The translations under genes and the position numbers were made by a program. Below, one piece after another: positions 48,945 through 60,154 of a DNA stretch of 64,000 bases. The notes under the pieces are model-generated. The model was not told where the DNA came from. It saw nothing but the letters and a program-made list of their open reading frames with translations, and ran no database searches. The DNA is from Lathyrus oleraceus. Lineage: Eukaryota; Streptophyta; Magnoliopsida; Fabales; Fabaceae. Position 1 is the first letter of the stretch. Every line of letters begins with the position of its first letter. The stretch is from the NCBI RefSeq assembly GCF_024323335.1, contig NC_066583.1:359296377-359360376 (forward strand). Reading direction: 5' to 3'.

Positions 48945-50604
48945 TGTGGCAACCTGAAAAAATACAGTGCGCGAAAAAACAATCGGCGAAAGAAAATGAC
49001 AGAAGAGTCACCACCGTGCGTTATTCATCCCAAAGGAGGGAAAGGAAACGCTCGAAGTAAACCTGAAAAAGGAAAGGACAAGACGGGGTCTCGCAACCAA
49101 ATCTTGGGTTCGGGAGTCGGTTATGCGAAGGGAAGGTATTAGCACCCATACGCATCCATAGTACTCTACGGGATCCACTTTTGTGGTTCTTGTCTAAAAG
49201 GTGTGAGTTTACCTAATGTGTTTATTTACTAAAAAAGGTTAAGAGAAATGACTCGCGCGGATGTCGCATCCACTGCATACGTATCTCATCTGAATATGAG
49301 AATCAGAGTCTTCGTAGCTCGGCTGACCTATGGGTTGGGGGGGTGTGTGCTCGCTAAGACATTGCGTCTTATGCCTACGTATCTCATCTGGAATGAGAAT
49401 CAGAGCAAGCCGTAGTTCGGCTAACTACGGGGTTATGGATTCGGTTTTGGACGAACAACGTCACTACGCAATCTACCGGATGCTCGACCTTTGGAGACTT
49501 ACTCGCCTGTAGTAGAAGGAGATAACATGTTGCTTTGGGTTTTAGGGTTTGTTCGCGTTGTAGGAACACGCATGCAAAAAGGAAGTCCTAGGCGAAGGAA
49601 CAGTGCTACCTTAATTGGCATGCAAACGGGAGACTATCTGAAGCCTCGTGTCCTATGGGGAAGCGATCACACCACACAAAACATGTATCTTAAAGTAAAA
49701 TGCCACCAAGGGGCTCAAACATTGCCTCCTATCGAGGTCTTCCAGCTAAGAAAGCGATAAAGTACGAGAAAGGGAAAAAAATTACCACACGGATAAAGAT
49801 CCGAAGTTACAACAATTAAAGGATTAGCAACCCTGAGATCTCTCCAGCTAGACCATCAAAGAAAATCAGTCAATACGAGTAATCAGAATAAACCTCCGCA
49901 TGGTATCCCTGCAAGAGTATGTGAGTCCTCACAAAAACTCGACAAAAGGTTAGACAAACAAGATGAAATCTAAGGAAAACAATGCCATGGCAACACAAGA
50001 CAAGTTAGAACAAATAGAACAAAGAAAAAACGAAAACTGTTGCGTTCGCTACTGCCTCGCCTGGCGAAAGCTTAGCGAAGCTTTGCTGCGTGCTCTACTG
50101 CAACTCTTATATTTATAGACTGATTTTGTCCTCTACTGTGAAACTCCAAGTGTTTCGTCCTCTACTGCAACTCTTATATTTATAGACTGATTTTGTGGAT
50201 AGTGGGCTCAAATGAGGGCAACTCAAGCCCAAAATCTTTCTGATATTTTCTGAAGTGTGCGCCCTTCGCCTAGCGAAGGACCTGCTCGCCTAGCGAGCAT
50301 GGCAGTACTTTTCGCTAGGCGAAGCATCTGCTCACCTAGCGAGCATGATAGCTCAGCAGCAGATTCTTGCTTCTTCCAGCCTGGCGATTTGCACGGTGAA
50401 TAGGCCCCATCTGGCCCTGTTGGTAGTACCTCAAGTCTTTTCCTTGTGTTGACTGATCGTCTAAGTAGAACCCACAAAGTGTCCTGGATGATGTCCGAGC
50501 TTCTTGGAGCTAATTCCGATTGACATGATGCAATGTGGTATGAAATGCTAAATGACCTAAAAAGTGAATGCATGAATGAGGAGGGCAAATTTTGGGGTGT
50601 TACA
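48945..50604 (-). repeat. 3' LTR of the Ogre element
   Basis: The plus strand starts TGTGGCAACCTGAAAAAATA and ends TTTTGGGGTGTTACA, so the minus strand runs TGTAACACCCC...TTGCCACA (1,660 bases). TATA-like ATATTTATAGACTG appears twice (50,110 and 50,177) in a local duplication of about 67 bases. Several GCTCGCCTAGCGAGCA / CTTCGCCTAGCGAAGG palindromes lie at 50,040-50,350. By eye about 23 substitutions and one 10-base indel separate the first 1,090 bases from the other LTR. Confidence 0.9.
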
Positions 50605-50622
50605 GCTGCCCCTATTCAATCA
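50605..50622 (-). other. Polypurine tract of the Ogre element
   Basis: The minus strand reads GAATAGGGGCAGC directly before the LTR start TGTAACACCCC. Position and purine run fit the plus-strand primer site. Confidence 0.65.
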
Positions 50623-52669
50623 ACTGGAGACCCGGAAAGAAGATGGCAGCGACTTTCGTACTTTCGAGGTATCAAGGGATTGAATACAATAAAAGCCCAA
50701 AAATTTGCACTGAAGTGAAGTGAAGTAACAATGCCTGTCAGAATCGGCAAAGAGGTGATCTTGAAAGAAGAATCTGTCTGGTACGGTGAAAGTCCGTCTG
50801 AATATCGACAAGGAATGTTAAACTGGATACCAAAATAAATGGTAACACAGAAATAACCATGGCCTGAATGCCGCTCATCAGTCTAAATACTGGAAAGGAC
50901 TTCGATCTGAACATCGGAAAAATGGCCTGAGCGCCACTTCGGTCTGGATACCGGAACACTGGCCTGAATGCCACTTCGGTCTGGATACCGGAAAACTGGT
51001 CTGAACGCCACTTCGGTCTGGATATCGGAAATTGGCCTGAATGCCACTTCGGTCTGAATACCGGAAAATTGGCCTGAATGCCACTTCGGTCTGAATACCG
51101 GAAAAACTTCATGCCTGTCAGCATCGGCAGAAATAGGGAAAGATAATAGAGGCGGCGCATGGGCCAATGACACTTGCTGGGGATAACAAAGGTAAGTCAT
51201 GAACAATCTTCAGTATGAGTACTGGAAACAACTTCTAGCTTATCACTTGGGATACCGAGAATGTTTTATGCTTACATGCGTATGTTTGAATTTTTCAATG
51301 GCGTAATGCTCCATGAAAATGGAAATGCTACGCGATTTGGAAGGATGCAATGCAATATGATTCTACATGCAGGGATGCGAAATGCTGGGTAGAATGCCAA
51401 GCTGAGGCAAGGGGATCTGCTGGGGAAATGATCACCATCTTCTGGACCTTGGCAAGGCTGCTGGAGATGCACAACGCAAAGAATTATGTGGGGAAATGAC
51501 CCGCCACACGGTGTTCTAGCAATGATGAAATGCCGAGATTCTGACTGGGGAGAGAACGACACTGAAAACCTGCTGTTGGGGAAAGCGATAGTGGTTCTGG
51601 AAACCACGATCTGCGAGAGATGACCCAGCAGGGGAAGCACACACTGATACGGTACCGAGGTTCTGCTTCACGGAAAGAAACCATGGATTTGGCATTGGGA
51701 TTATCGATCTGGCCTCGAACTCTAAGGAGCAGCCACTTTTGCTGGGAAGATACAGTCTGACACTATCAACTCCGCTGGGGATATACAATCTGGCACTGTC
51801 AACTCTACTGGGGAGTGTATGTCCTGAAACAAACGCTTGGGGAAGTACAGTGGTGAGAACCTGCTGGGGATTGAAGAATCCAACACTCTGATCAGCTCTG
51901 CAGGGATAAGACACCGAATTCGTCTGTTGGCGACTTCATTGGAGAAGATATCCATGATCATCTGCAGAGGATTTTAAGGAAATGCCCCGAGGGTATCTGT
52001 TCTGAATAGACGATCCAAAGCACTTAAAATTTACAGCAATTTTAAATGTTTATTAAGCATGTACCTGTAAAGCCCTTATGTGTCATGATGCAATGTTTAT
52101 CAAAAATTCGGACGTCATTTTTGCAAACAAAACAGTAAAATGAAAATGAAAACAGAGATATGCTGAATAACATGATTTTATTGATTGAATGGCCTCTGAA
52201 TAGGCATTTACATCAGGAAGCAATCCCTGGAAAGAGGTAATCGCACAAAAGATAAAAACAGAAATTAATCTAATGGCAATGTGAAATGGATTTCTATTGG
52301 GTTCCAATTCTGCTATGACTTGCCCGTCTTCAAGATCCTCCAGATGATCAGCCTTCTGAAAAGGTGATTGGACTGTTTCCTACCTTTCGAAAATTTCCAG
52401 TCATCGACATGAGATGAGATTCAGAACTAACTCAGAACGCAGTCATTCGCTTAATCCCTAATTTTTGCCTGGATCGCCCTTTTCGGGTTTTCAATCCACC
52501 GGGATACTCATTTTTGCCTAAGTTGCCTTTTCAGGTTTTCAACTTACCGGGTGTACAATCTTTTTTATTTTTTAATCTCTAATTTTTGCCCGAACCTTTT
52601 CATTTTCTTGGTTCGTCGGGATGCCCATTTTTGCCTGGACTATTCTTTTTACTGTCCAGCGAGTCTATT
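50623..52669 (-). repeat. Ogre 3' untranslated region with tandem repeats
   Basis: Non-coding. Tandem array at 50,861-51,107 of a 36-37 base unit (GGCCTGAATGCCACTTCGG then TCTGGATACCGGAAAA), five good copies plus one or two degenerate ones. A looser array at 51,410-51,960 is built on CTGCTGGGGA, including two 33-base copies at 51,751 and 51,784. A third series at 52,460-52,660 is built on ATTTTTGCCTGGA...TTTTC...GGGTTTTCAA. Open frames in this region are repeat artefacts. Confidence 0.85.
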
Positions 52670-55600
52670 TTATGCGAAGTATTTTTTAACTGCGTCTGAG
52701 TTCACAGGGGAAGTGAAGTTTTCACCATCCATAGTTGCAAGCATTAAGGCCCCACCATCAAAAACCTTGGTGACAATATACGGTCCATCATAGTTAGGAG
52801 TCCACTTGCCCCTGTGATCTGTCTGAGGAGGAAGGATCCTTTTCAACACTAAATCTCCGACTTGGAAACAACGAGGACACATTTTCTGATCAAAGGCTCT
52901 CTTCATCCGACTCTGATACAACTGCCCATGACAAATGGCTGCCATTCGCTTCTCTTCGATAAGACTCAACTCATTGAACCTTGTCCGAATCCATTCGGCT
53001 TCGTCTAACTTGACATCCAACAGGACTCTTAGAGAAGGAATCTCCACTTCAACAGGTAGGACTGCTTCCATACCATACACCAGGGAGTAAGGGGTTGCCC
53101 CAATCGACGTACGTACTTAAGTACGGTACCCATGCAAGGCGAAGGGTAGCATCTCATGCCAATCTCTGTACGTGACGACCATCTTCTGCACAATCTTCTT
53201 TATGTTCTTATTTGCCGCCTCAACAACGCCGTTCATCTTAGGGCGGTAAGGGGAAGAATTGTGATGCTGAATATTGAAGTTCTGACACAACTCCTTCATC
53301 ATTTTGTTGTTGAGATTAGAACCATTATCAGTAATGATTCTTTCGGGAATCCCATAGCGACAAATGATTTCTTTCTTGATGAAACGGGCAACCACATGTC
53401 TGGTGACATTCGCGAACGATGCTGCTACGACCCACTTGGTGAAATAGTCGATGGCAACAAGGATGAAGCGATGCCCATTGGAAGCTGCCGGCTCAATCTT
53501 TCCAATCATGTAAATGCCCCACATAGCGAACGGCCACGGCGAAGTCATCACATTCAGAGGATTTGGCGGCACATGCACCTTATCAGCATAAATCTGGCAT
53601 TTATGACACTTCCGAGCATATTTGAAGCAATTTGATTCCATGGTCATCCAATAATAACCCGCTCTCAACAATTTCTTAGCCATTGCATGTCCGCCGGCAT
53701 GAGTACCGAAGGAACCTTCATGAACTTCCTGCATTAACATGTCCGCTTCGTGTCTGTCCACGCATCTGAGCAAAACCATGTCGAAGTTCCTCTTATACAG
53801 CACATTGTCTTTGTTCAAGAAGAAACTGCCTGCCAATCTTCTCAAAGTCTTTCTGTCGTTGTTGGATACCCCTGCAGGGTACTCTTGATTCTTCAGAAAG
53901 CACTTGATATCGTGATACCAAGGCTTGTCGTCGACTACCAGTTCAGCAGCAAACACATATGCGGCCCTGTCAAGGCGCATCACATCGATCCTGGGAGCAT
54001 GGTTCCAACGAATTACCTTGATCATGGAGGATAGAGTAGCAAGTGTGTCTGCCATCTGGTTCTCATCACGAGGTATATGATACAATTTTACTGTTGTGAA
54101 GAAAGTCAACAGTCTTCTCGTGTAGTCTCTGTAGGGGACCAAAGTGGGCTGGAGAGTATTCCAATCACCATTCACTTGATTGATCACCAGAGCTGAATCT
54201 CCGAAGATGTCCAGAGTCTTGATTCTCAGATCAATGGCTTGCTCAATACCCAAAATACAGGCCTCGTACTCAGCTTCATTATTTATGCACTAAAAAGTCA
54301 AACGAGCGATGAAAGGTATGTGGGCACCTTTCGGAGTTGTAATGACAACACCAATTCCACTTCCTCTGGTGTTGACAGCCCCATCAAACAACAAAGTCCA
54401 CTTTTCGTTTGGATCAGGTCCCTCCTCAATAACTGGCTCTTCACAGTCTTTCATCTTGAGGAACATGATGTCTTCATCCGGAAAATCAAACTTTATCGGC
54501 TCATAATCATCAATCGGCTGCTGAGCAAGATAGTCTGACAGAATACTCCCTTTGATGGATTTCTGGGATGTATACTGGATATCGTACTCTGTCAGTACCA
54601 TTTGCCAACGAGCAACCCTTCCGGTGAGAGCTGGCTTCTCGAATATGTATTTCACTGGATCCATCTTAGAAATCAACAAGGTAGTATGGTTCAACATATA
54701 CTGCCTCAGTCGGCGAGCAGCCTAGGCCAAAGCACAACAAGTTTTCTCAAGCTGCGAATATTTGATTTCACAGTCGGTAAACTTTTTGCTAAGGTAGTAT
54801 ATGGCATGCTCTTTTCGACCAGACTCATCATGCTGTCCCAATACACACCCCATCGAGTTCTCAGTCACTGACAGGTACATTATCAGAGGTCTCCCAGGAA
54901 CTGGAGGTATAAGGATTGAAGGTTTCTGTAGACACTCTTTTATCTTCTCGAAAGCCCTTTGACAATCTTCATTCCACTTGATAGCCTGATCTTTCCTCAG
55001 CAATTTGAAAATTGGCTCACACGTGGTTGTTAGGTGAGAGATGAACCTTGCAATGTAGTTCAACCTCCCTAAGAAACTACGGACTTGCTTCTCTGTTCTT
55101 GGCTCTGGCATTTCCTGTATCGCTTTTACTTTGTCGGGATCCACCTCAATCCCTTTTCTGCTAACAATAAAACCCAACAATTTTCCCGATCTCACCCCGA
55201 AAGTGCACTTGTTCGGATTAAGTCTCAGTTTGAATTTCCTCAAACGCTCAAACAGTTTCTGCAAATTCACCAAATGTTCTTCTTCTGTCTGAGATTTGGC
55301 AATCATATCGTCCACATAAACCTCGATTTCATGATGAATCATATCATGGAACAGAGTCACCATAGTTCGTTGATATGTTGCTCCGGCATTTTTCAGACCA
55401 AACGACATCACCTTGTAGCAGAAGGTGCCCCATGGGGTTATGAAAGTTGTCTTTTCCATGTCCTCTGGTGCCATCTTGATTTGGTTATAGCCAGAAAAGC
55501 CATCCATGAAGGAGAATACCGAGAACTGAGCTGTATTATCCACCAAAACGTCGATGTGAGGTAATGGGAAATCATCTTTAGGGATAGCTCTGTTCAGATC

Positions 55601-56165
55601 CCGGTAGTCGACACACATCCGTACCTTTCCATCCTTCTTAGGTACTGGGACGACGTTTGCAACCCATGGCGGATAATTGGTGACAGCTAGAAACCCTGCA
55701 TCCAACTGCTTTTGCACTTCTTCCTTTATCTTGATAGCCATCTCTGGTCTTGTTCTTCTGAGCTTCTGCTTGACCGGAGGACAACCTTCTTTGAGAGGCA
55801 AGCGGTGTACCACGATGTCTGTGTCCAGCCCGGGCATGTCCTGATAAGACCAGGCGAAGATGTCAACGTATTCTTGCAGCAATTCAATCAACCCCTTCTT
55901 CACATTGTCTTCTAAAGCAGCCCCTATCTTGATTTCTCTCTTGGCGTCCTCGGTGCAGAGATTAATCACTTCAACAGACTCTTGATGCGGTTGAATAACC
56001 CTTTCCTCTTGTTTTAATAACTTGGTAAGCTCTTCAGGGAGTTCACAGTCTTCATCACCCTCTTCTTCAGCTTGAAAGATTGGATTTTCAAAGTCGAAAC
56101 GAGCCGTAGCAGAAACGTTGTCAATAGGATCCGGTGATGTGCATTTGCATGAGTGATGGTATGTG
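52670..56165 (-). pseudogene. Ogre pol: reverse transcriptase, RNase H, integrase (three nonsense codons)
   Basis: A single minus-strand frame from the intron acceptor at 56,165 to the stop at 52,670. Reverse transcriptase: WVANVVPVPKKDGKVRMCVD, FSFMDGFSGYNQIKM, VYVDDMIAKS (catalytic YVDD), FLGRLNYIARFI. RNase H about 54,690-54,030: WTLLFDGAVNTRGSGIGVVI, SALVINQVNGDW. Integrase: HEGSFGTHAGGHAMAKKLLR and CHKCQIYADKVH (HHCC), VAIDYFTKWVVAAS, IITDNGSNLNNKMMKELCQN, NGVVEAANKNIKKI (D, D, E). Stops at about 54,721 (Trp codon to TAG), 54,289 (Glu position TAG) and 53,114 (Ser position TAA). No frameshift. The C-terminal tail 53,080-52,670 (YGMEAVLPVEVEIPSLRVLL, GPYIVTKVFDGGAL) is otherwise complete. 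Confidence 0.92.
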
Positions 56166-56388
56166 CTTATGAGTGTGAACAAGAAGTGAAAACTAAACAA
56201 AACATTGCCATTTTTATTTTGAAAAACTGCAAAAATAGAAAGATAGGGAACGAAATATTTGAATGCAAAAATACGTCCTTTATTTATGATAAAAATGCAA
56301 GTGTCACATAGATGAGCCCTACAATGAGTCATTACGCCCTGGGCGGAACGTAAGACTTGGATATGCATGAATAAACAAAGAAAATTAC
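56166..56388 (-). other. Ogre intron between gag-protease and pol
   Basis: Donor GAAAA|GTAATTTTC at 56,388 and acceptor CACTCATAAG|C at 56,166. The gag frame leaves two bases, which the first base after the acceptor completes, shifting to the pol frame exactly. Unspliced RNA stops one codon after the donor (TAA 56,387-56,385) and makes gag-protease only. This matches the known Ogre strategy of splicing to express pol. Alternative acceptor TTTTTGCAG at about 56,230 would be out of phase. Confidence 0.7.
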
Positions 56389-59300
56389 TTTTCAAGAAGA
56401 GTGACTTGGATAATCTCTTCAGAAGACCAATTGTCGATGACTTCACCCGGGATCCTCGGACGCACCCAGTTGTCAATGTCACAATCACTATCCCCATCTT
56501 CTTCGTTGACCGCAGAGACCTGGCCATACTGAATGATGCCAGCACTGGAGAAAGTGATCGGCCCCTGAAGTGTTGTAGAAGTCAAAACTGGCTGATACCC
56601 AATCCCGAACTTATCTTCTTTCATTGGTAATTCCAACAGACGCCCCCAACCGGGAGCAACACCTGAATCCACCACGGCCCGTGCCTGCTTAAAGGATGAG
56701 ATAGAGGCACCCGCCTTAACCTCTTCCACCGGAGCTGCATCCTTGACTTGAACTGACTCAAAGGCCTGACACAGAGTCTCATGAATTTCACCTTCTACTT
56801 CTACATACTTGAATGTAGACAGGTTACTGACCAGGATGTCCTCCTCACCACAGACGGTGATAATTCGTCCGTTGACCGGAAACTTAATCTTCTGATGTAG
56901 AGTTGAAGAGACTGCCCCAGCATTATGGATACAAGGACGACCCAGCAGGCAACTGTAGGAAGGATTGATATCCATCACGTAGAAGACAGTGTTGAAGGTT
57001 TGTGATCCAATCAGAATTGGCAATTCTACCTCTCCAAACACCGATCTCTTAGAACCATCGAAAGCTCTCACAATAAGATCCGAAGGTTTCAAGACCAAAC
57101 CCTCTACTTCTAACCTCGACAGGGCTCTCTTGGGTAGCACATTGAGAGAGGAGCCTGTATCCACCAGAACATGCGATAGCACGGTGTCTCTGCATTCCAT
57201 CGAGATGTGCAGAGCCTTGTTATGATTGCGTCCGGCTGGTGTCAAGTCAGAATCGGTAAAACCCAACCCGTTGCTTGCATGCACATTGGCGACGATCCCT
57301 TCTAGTTGGTTTACCGAGATTTCTTGAGGTACATATGCAGCATTAAGAACCTTCAGAAGTTCCTCCCTGTGTGCCTCCGAACACAACATGAGTGAGAGAA
57401 TGGATATCTTGGACGGAGTCTGAATCAACTGATCGACTACCTTGTAGTCGCTTTTCTTTATGATTCTCAGAAGCTCGTCCACATCCTTTGTAAAAGTTGG
57501 CTCAGAACCATCCTGGGGTGCAGAGGTACCCTTATTCACGACTTGCTTGCCTTTGGTTTTCGCCACAGCATCAGCATTATCAGCTTGGGTAACCGGTGGT
57601 GAGAACAATCTACCACTCCTGGTGAATCGGCCGATTCCACCGACATTATCCACTGCGGGACCGTCAAGTTCAGGCTTCTGACCCTCTTCTACTTTCAGTG
57701 GTCGTTCCACCCTATGATCGTGCGTATACAGGCTCCCCCCATAATGCCACGGAATGGCCCTTTCACTGGTGAAAGGTAAAGGACCAGGGGTTGTGATGGT
57801 CATAGTAGATCGTCGCACTGGTGGCACGGGTTGCGCTTCTGGCACACTGATCTGATTAGTTGGGTAGAAAATAGTGATAGTAGCAATATCACAGTCGTAC
57901 TCGGAAATCTCATTCATTGAAATGCAAGCATCCGAAACATCGGGATCAAGTTCAATTACATCAGGATCATCCACATTGGAAAAAATAACTACATCATCAT
58001 GGATTACAGAATCAGTAGGAACAACATCTGCGAATTCATCAGTAGCATCTTCAAACCCTTCTTCCTCAACCCCTTCCACAAACTCTTGGACAAACAAATC
58101 TTCAACCTGGAGGATACCTTTGTCGAGCAAAGCTTGGATACCCTGCTGTAGCTTCAAACAACCTCCACTCTGAGTGGCACAATCCAAACAACCCTTCCCA
58201 CAACCGGGGAAAACATCGGCCTTCAGCAAGCATCCTTTGATATCCAAAAATGGAGTCTTCAACTTCAACACATCCTTAATGGACTTGGCTTTTCCCTCTA
58301 TCATGTTAACGTTCGCACCACCATGCTGGGGCATGGGATTGTTAACGACATTCGGAGCCGGTGCAAGGTCGATGGCCTTTGAATCTATGAGGTCCTGAAC
58401 TACGTGCTTAAAAGCTTTGTAGTTCTCAATATTGTGGCCAGGTGCCCCAGAGTGGAAGCTACACCTAGCGTTGGCGTCGTAACCCACCGGAAGTCTACTA
58501 ACAGGAGGAGCCAGAGTGCGCAGTTGCACAAGTTGTAGTTGTTGAAGACTAGAAAGCAACTGAGCGTACGACATTGGAAGGGTGTCGAAACGCCGGTCCA
58601 TCATCCTTTGCCTCTGTTGATAAGCGGGTCTGTTACCCGGTTGCTGCTGCTGTTGATACTGAGCTGGTTGACGTTGTGGTTGTTGTTGTTGTAGTGGTGC
58701 TGCAGCTGGAATGGTCACATCCGCAACATACGGTTGCTGATGATAATTCTGAAAGTTATTCCTCTGGTTATCCCTGTTCTGATAAGAAGATATGGCATTT
58801 GCATCCCCTTCTCTCCTCTTCTGTCCCTGAATGAACGACTTCTTCACCCCTGATGAGGATCCACCTCCACTCTGGCTCTTATAGGTCTTTAGGTAATTCT
58901 CCACCCTTTCTCCAGTAGAGACCACATCAGCAAAAATGGAAACATTGCAACCTACCAGACGCTCCAAGTAAGGTCCGGGCAGAGTGTTCATGAACATGTT
59001 GGCCATTTCCTTTTCCAACATCGGGGGCTGAACACGGGAAGCTGTCTCCCTCCAGCGTTGAGCGTACTCCCTGAAGCACTCATTGCTTTTAAGAGACAGA
59101 TTCTGAAGTTGAGTTCTGTCCGGAGCCATGTCTGCATTATACTGATACTGCTTCACGAAAGCCTCTGCCAAATCCCTCCAGCAACGGATGTGGGCTCTGT
59201 CCAGCCTCATATACCATTCCAAGGATACCCCAGCCAGGCTGTCCTGGAAGAAGTACATAAGTAGCTTCTCGTCATCAGAGTATGCAACCATTTTCCGGAA

Positions 59301-59762
59301 ATAGGCTTGCACGTGAGTTTTGGGGCAAGAGCTGCCATTGTATTTGTCAAATATCGGGACCTTGAATTTCGGTGGCACTCTCACACCTGGGACCAGCCCC
59401 AAGTCAGCAACATCTACTCCCAGAGGATTTTGTCCTTCCACTGCTTTCAACCTCTCTTCCAATCTTCTAAACATGGGGTCCATGCCAAAGTCTTCCTGAA
59501 GCAAGGGGAACTGATCATCCTGACCATCCTGAATGGGTTGTTGATCTAGGTTGACATGCGGGATCGGGATAGGCCCCGGTCCATTGGGACCATTAGCCTC
59601 TCCAGCTGGAGGATCAGCCAACGTCTCCGGTTGAGTAATAGGGGGATCCCTCTGCACCAACAATCTAAGCTCCTGTTGTCCTTGAGCCACCCCTTGAACC
59701 AAATCCATGAATTGATTCATGTGAATCTTCATCTCGGCGAGCTCTGCTTGTAGGCTCTCCAT
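56385..59762 (-). CDS. Ogre gag-protease polyprotein
   Basis: Uninterrupted frame of 1,125 codons. N-terminal Gln/Pro-rich region (QAELAEMKIHMNQFM, coiled), capsid-type gag domain about residues 140-300 (FFQDSLAGVSLEWYMRL, FVKQYQYNADMAPDRTQLQN, REYAQRWRETASRVQPP), Gln-rich stretch about 350-385, zinc-knuckle-like region about 435-455 (CSFHSGAPGHNIENYKAFK, where the last cysteine is Tyr), acidic spacer, then aspartic protease about 855-960 with VLVDTGSSLNVLP and CLLGRPCIHNAGAV. Ends two codons after the intron donor with NWSSEEIIQVTLLEK. It would make capsid and cleave the polyprotein. Open frame but the zinc ligand change suggests impaired RNA packaging. Confidence 0.9.
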   Translation of the reverse strand: MESLQAELAEMKIHMNQFMDLVQGVAQGQQELRLLVQRDPPITQPETLADPPAGEANGPNGPGPIPIPHVNLDQQPIQDGQDDQFPLLQEDFGMDPMFRRLEERLKAVEGQNPLGVDVADLGLVPGVRVPPKFKVPIFDKYNGSSCPKTHVQAYFRKMVAYSDDEKLLMYFFQDSLAGVSLEWYMRLDRAHIRCWRDLAEAFVKQYQYNADMAPDRTQLQNLSLKSNECFREYAQRWRETASRVQPPMLEKEMANMFMNTLPGPYLERLVGCNVSIFADVVSTGERVENYLKTYKSQSGGGSSSGVKKSFIQGQKRREGDANAISSYQNRDNQRNNFQNYHQQPYVADVTIPAAAPLQQQQPQRQPAQYQQQQQPGNRPAYQQRQRMMDRRFDTLPMSYAQLLSSLQQLQLVQLRTLAPPVSRLPVGYDANARCSFHSGAPGHNIENYKAFKHVVQDLIDSKAIDLAPAPNVVNNPMPQHGGANVNMIEGKAKSIKDVLKLKTPFLDIKGCLLKADVFPGCGKGCLDCATQSGGCLKLQQGIQALLDKGILQVEDLFVQEFVEGVEEEGFEDATDEFADVVPTDSVIHDDVVIFSNVDDPDVIELDPDVSDACISMNEISEYDCDIATITIFYPTNQISVPEAQPVPPVRRSTMTITTPGPLPFTSERAIPWHYGGSLYTHDHRVERPLKVEEGQKPELDGPAVDNVGGIGRFTRSGRLFSPPVTQADNADAVAKTKGKQVVNKGTSAPQDGSEPTFTKDVDELLRIIKKSDYKVVDQLIQTPSKISILSLMLCSEAHREELLKVLNAAYVPQEISVNQLEGIVANVHASNGLGFTDSDLTPAGRNHNKALHISMECRDTVLSHVLVDTGSSLNVLPKRALSRLEVEGLVLKPSDLIVRAFDGSKRSVFGEVELPILIGSQTFNTVFYVMDINPSYSCLLGRPCIHNAGAVSSTLHQKIKFPVNGRIITVCGEEDILVSNLSTFKYVEVEGEIHETLCQAFESVQVKDAAPVEEVKAGASISSFKQARAVVDSGVAPGWGRLLELPMKEDKFGIGYQPVLTSTTLQGPITFSSAGIIQYGQVSAVNEEDGDSDCDIDNWVRPRIPGEVIDNWSSEEIIQVTLLEK

Positions 59763-60154
59763 CGCTCTCTGTTGATTCCTTCGGGTACCGTATCGGTGAA
59801 TGCCTGAGTCAGCTATCCTGCTAGTGGGACACCAAACAATATGAGAACACTGCAGCGGTACCTGTTATGCAAGATATGACAATGGATATGTAAATGCAAT
59901 GACATGTTTATCAAATCCAAAAGGTATTCTACCCCCTTGATTCCGGTCTCACATCAGGCGAATAGTGCAAGAAGACTGATTCATGGATAAACTTCTGAGA
60001 TCAAGATGCAACAAAGGGAAACCAACATACAAATGAGTTCCAGGAAAGGGGCCTTAGCCAAAAGTACATCAAAAGAGGATCCCCACAACAAGCCTGTGGA
60101 TTATCACTACACAGCAACAAAACAAAAAGTAAAGGGAGGAACATAAACCAGGAA
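59763..60154 (-). other. Ogre spacer between ORF1 and gag
   Basis: About 390 bases without coding similarity. No obvious second promoter; gag may be reached by reinitiation or an internal start, which the sequence does not decide. Confidence 0.5.

Noticed and set aside
50861..51107. CRISPR-like regular repeats
   Set aside because: Units are directly adjacent with no unique spacers, and the DNA is plant nuclear.
50738..51206. Overlapping minus-strand frames rich in FRYPDRSG repeats
   Set aside because: All three frames of one 36-37 base tandem repeat; a repeat artefact, not a repetitive protein.
55085..59753. Many plus-strand open frames of 60-160 codons across the Ogre gag-pol
   Set aside because: Complementary-strand shadows of real Ogre frames; no domain or motif.
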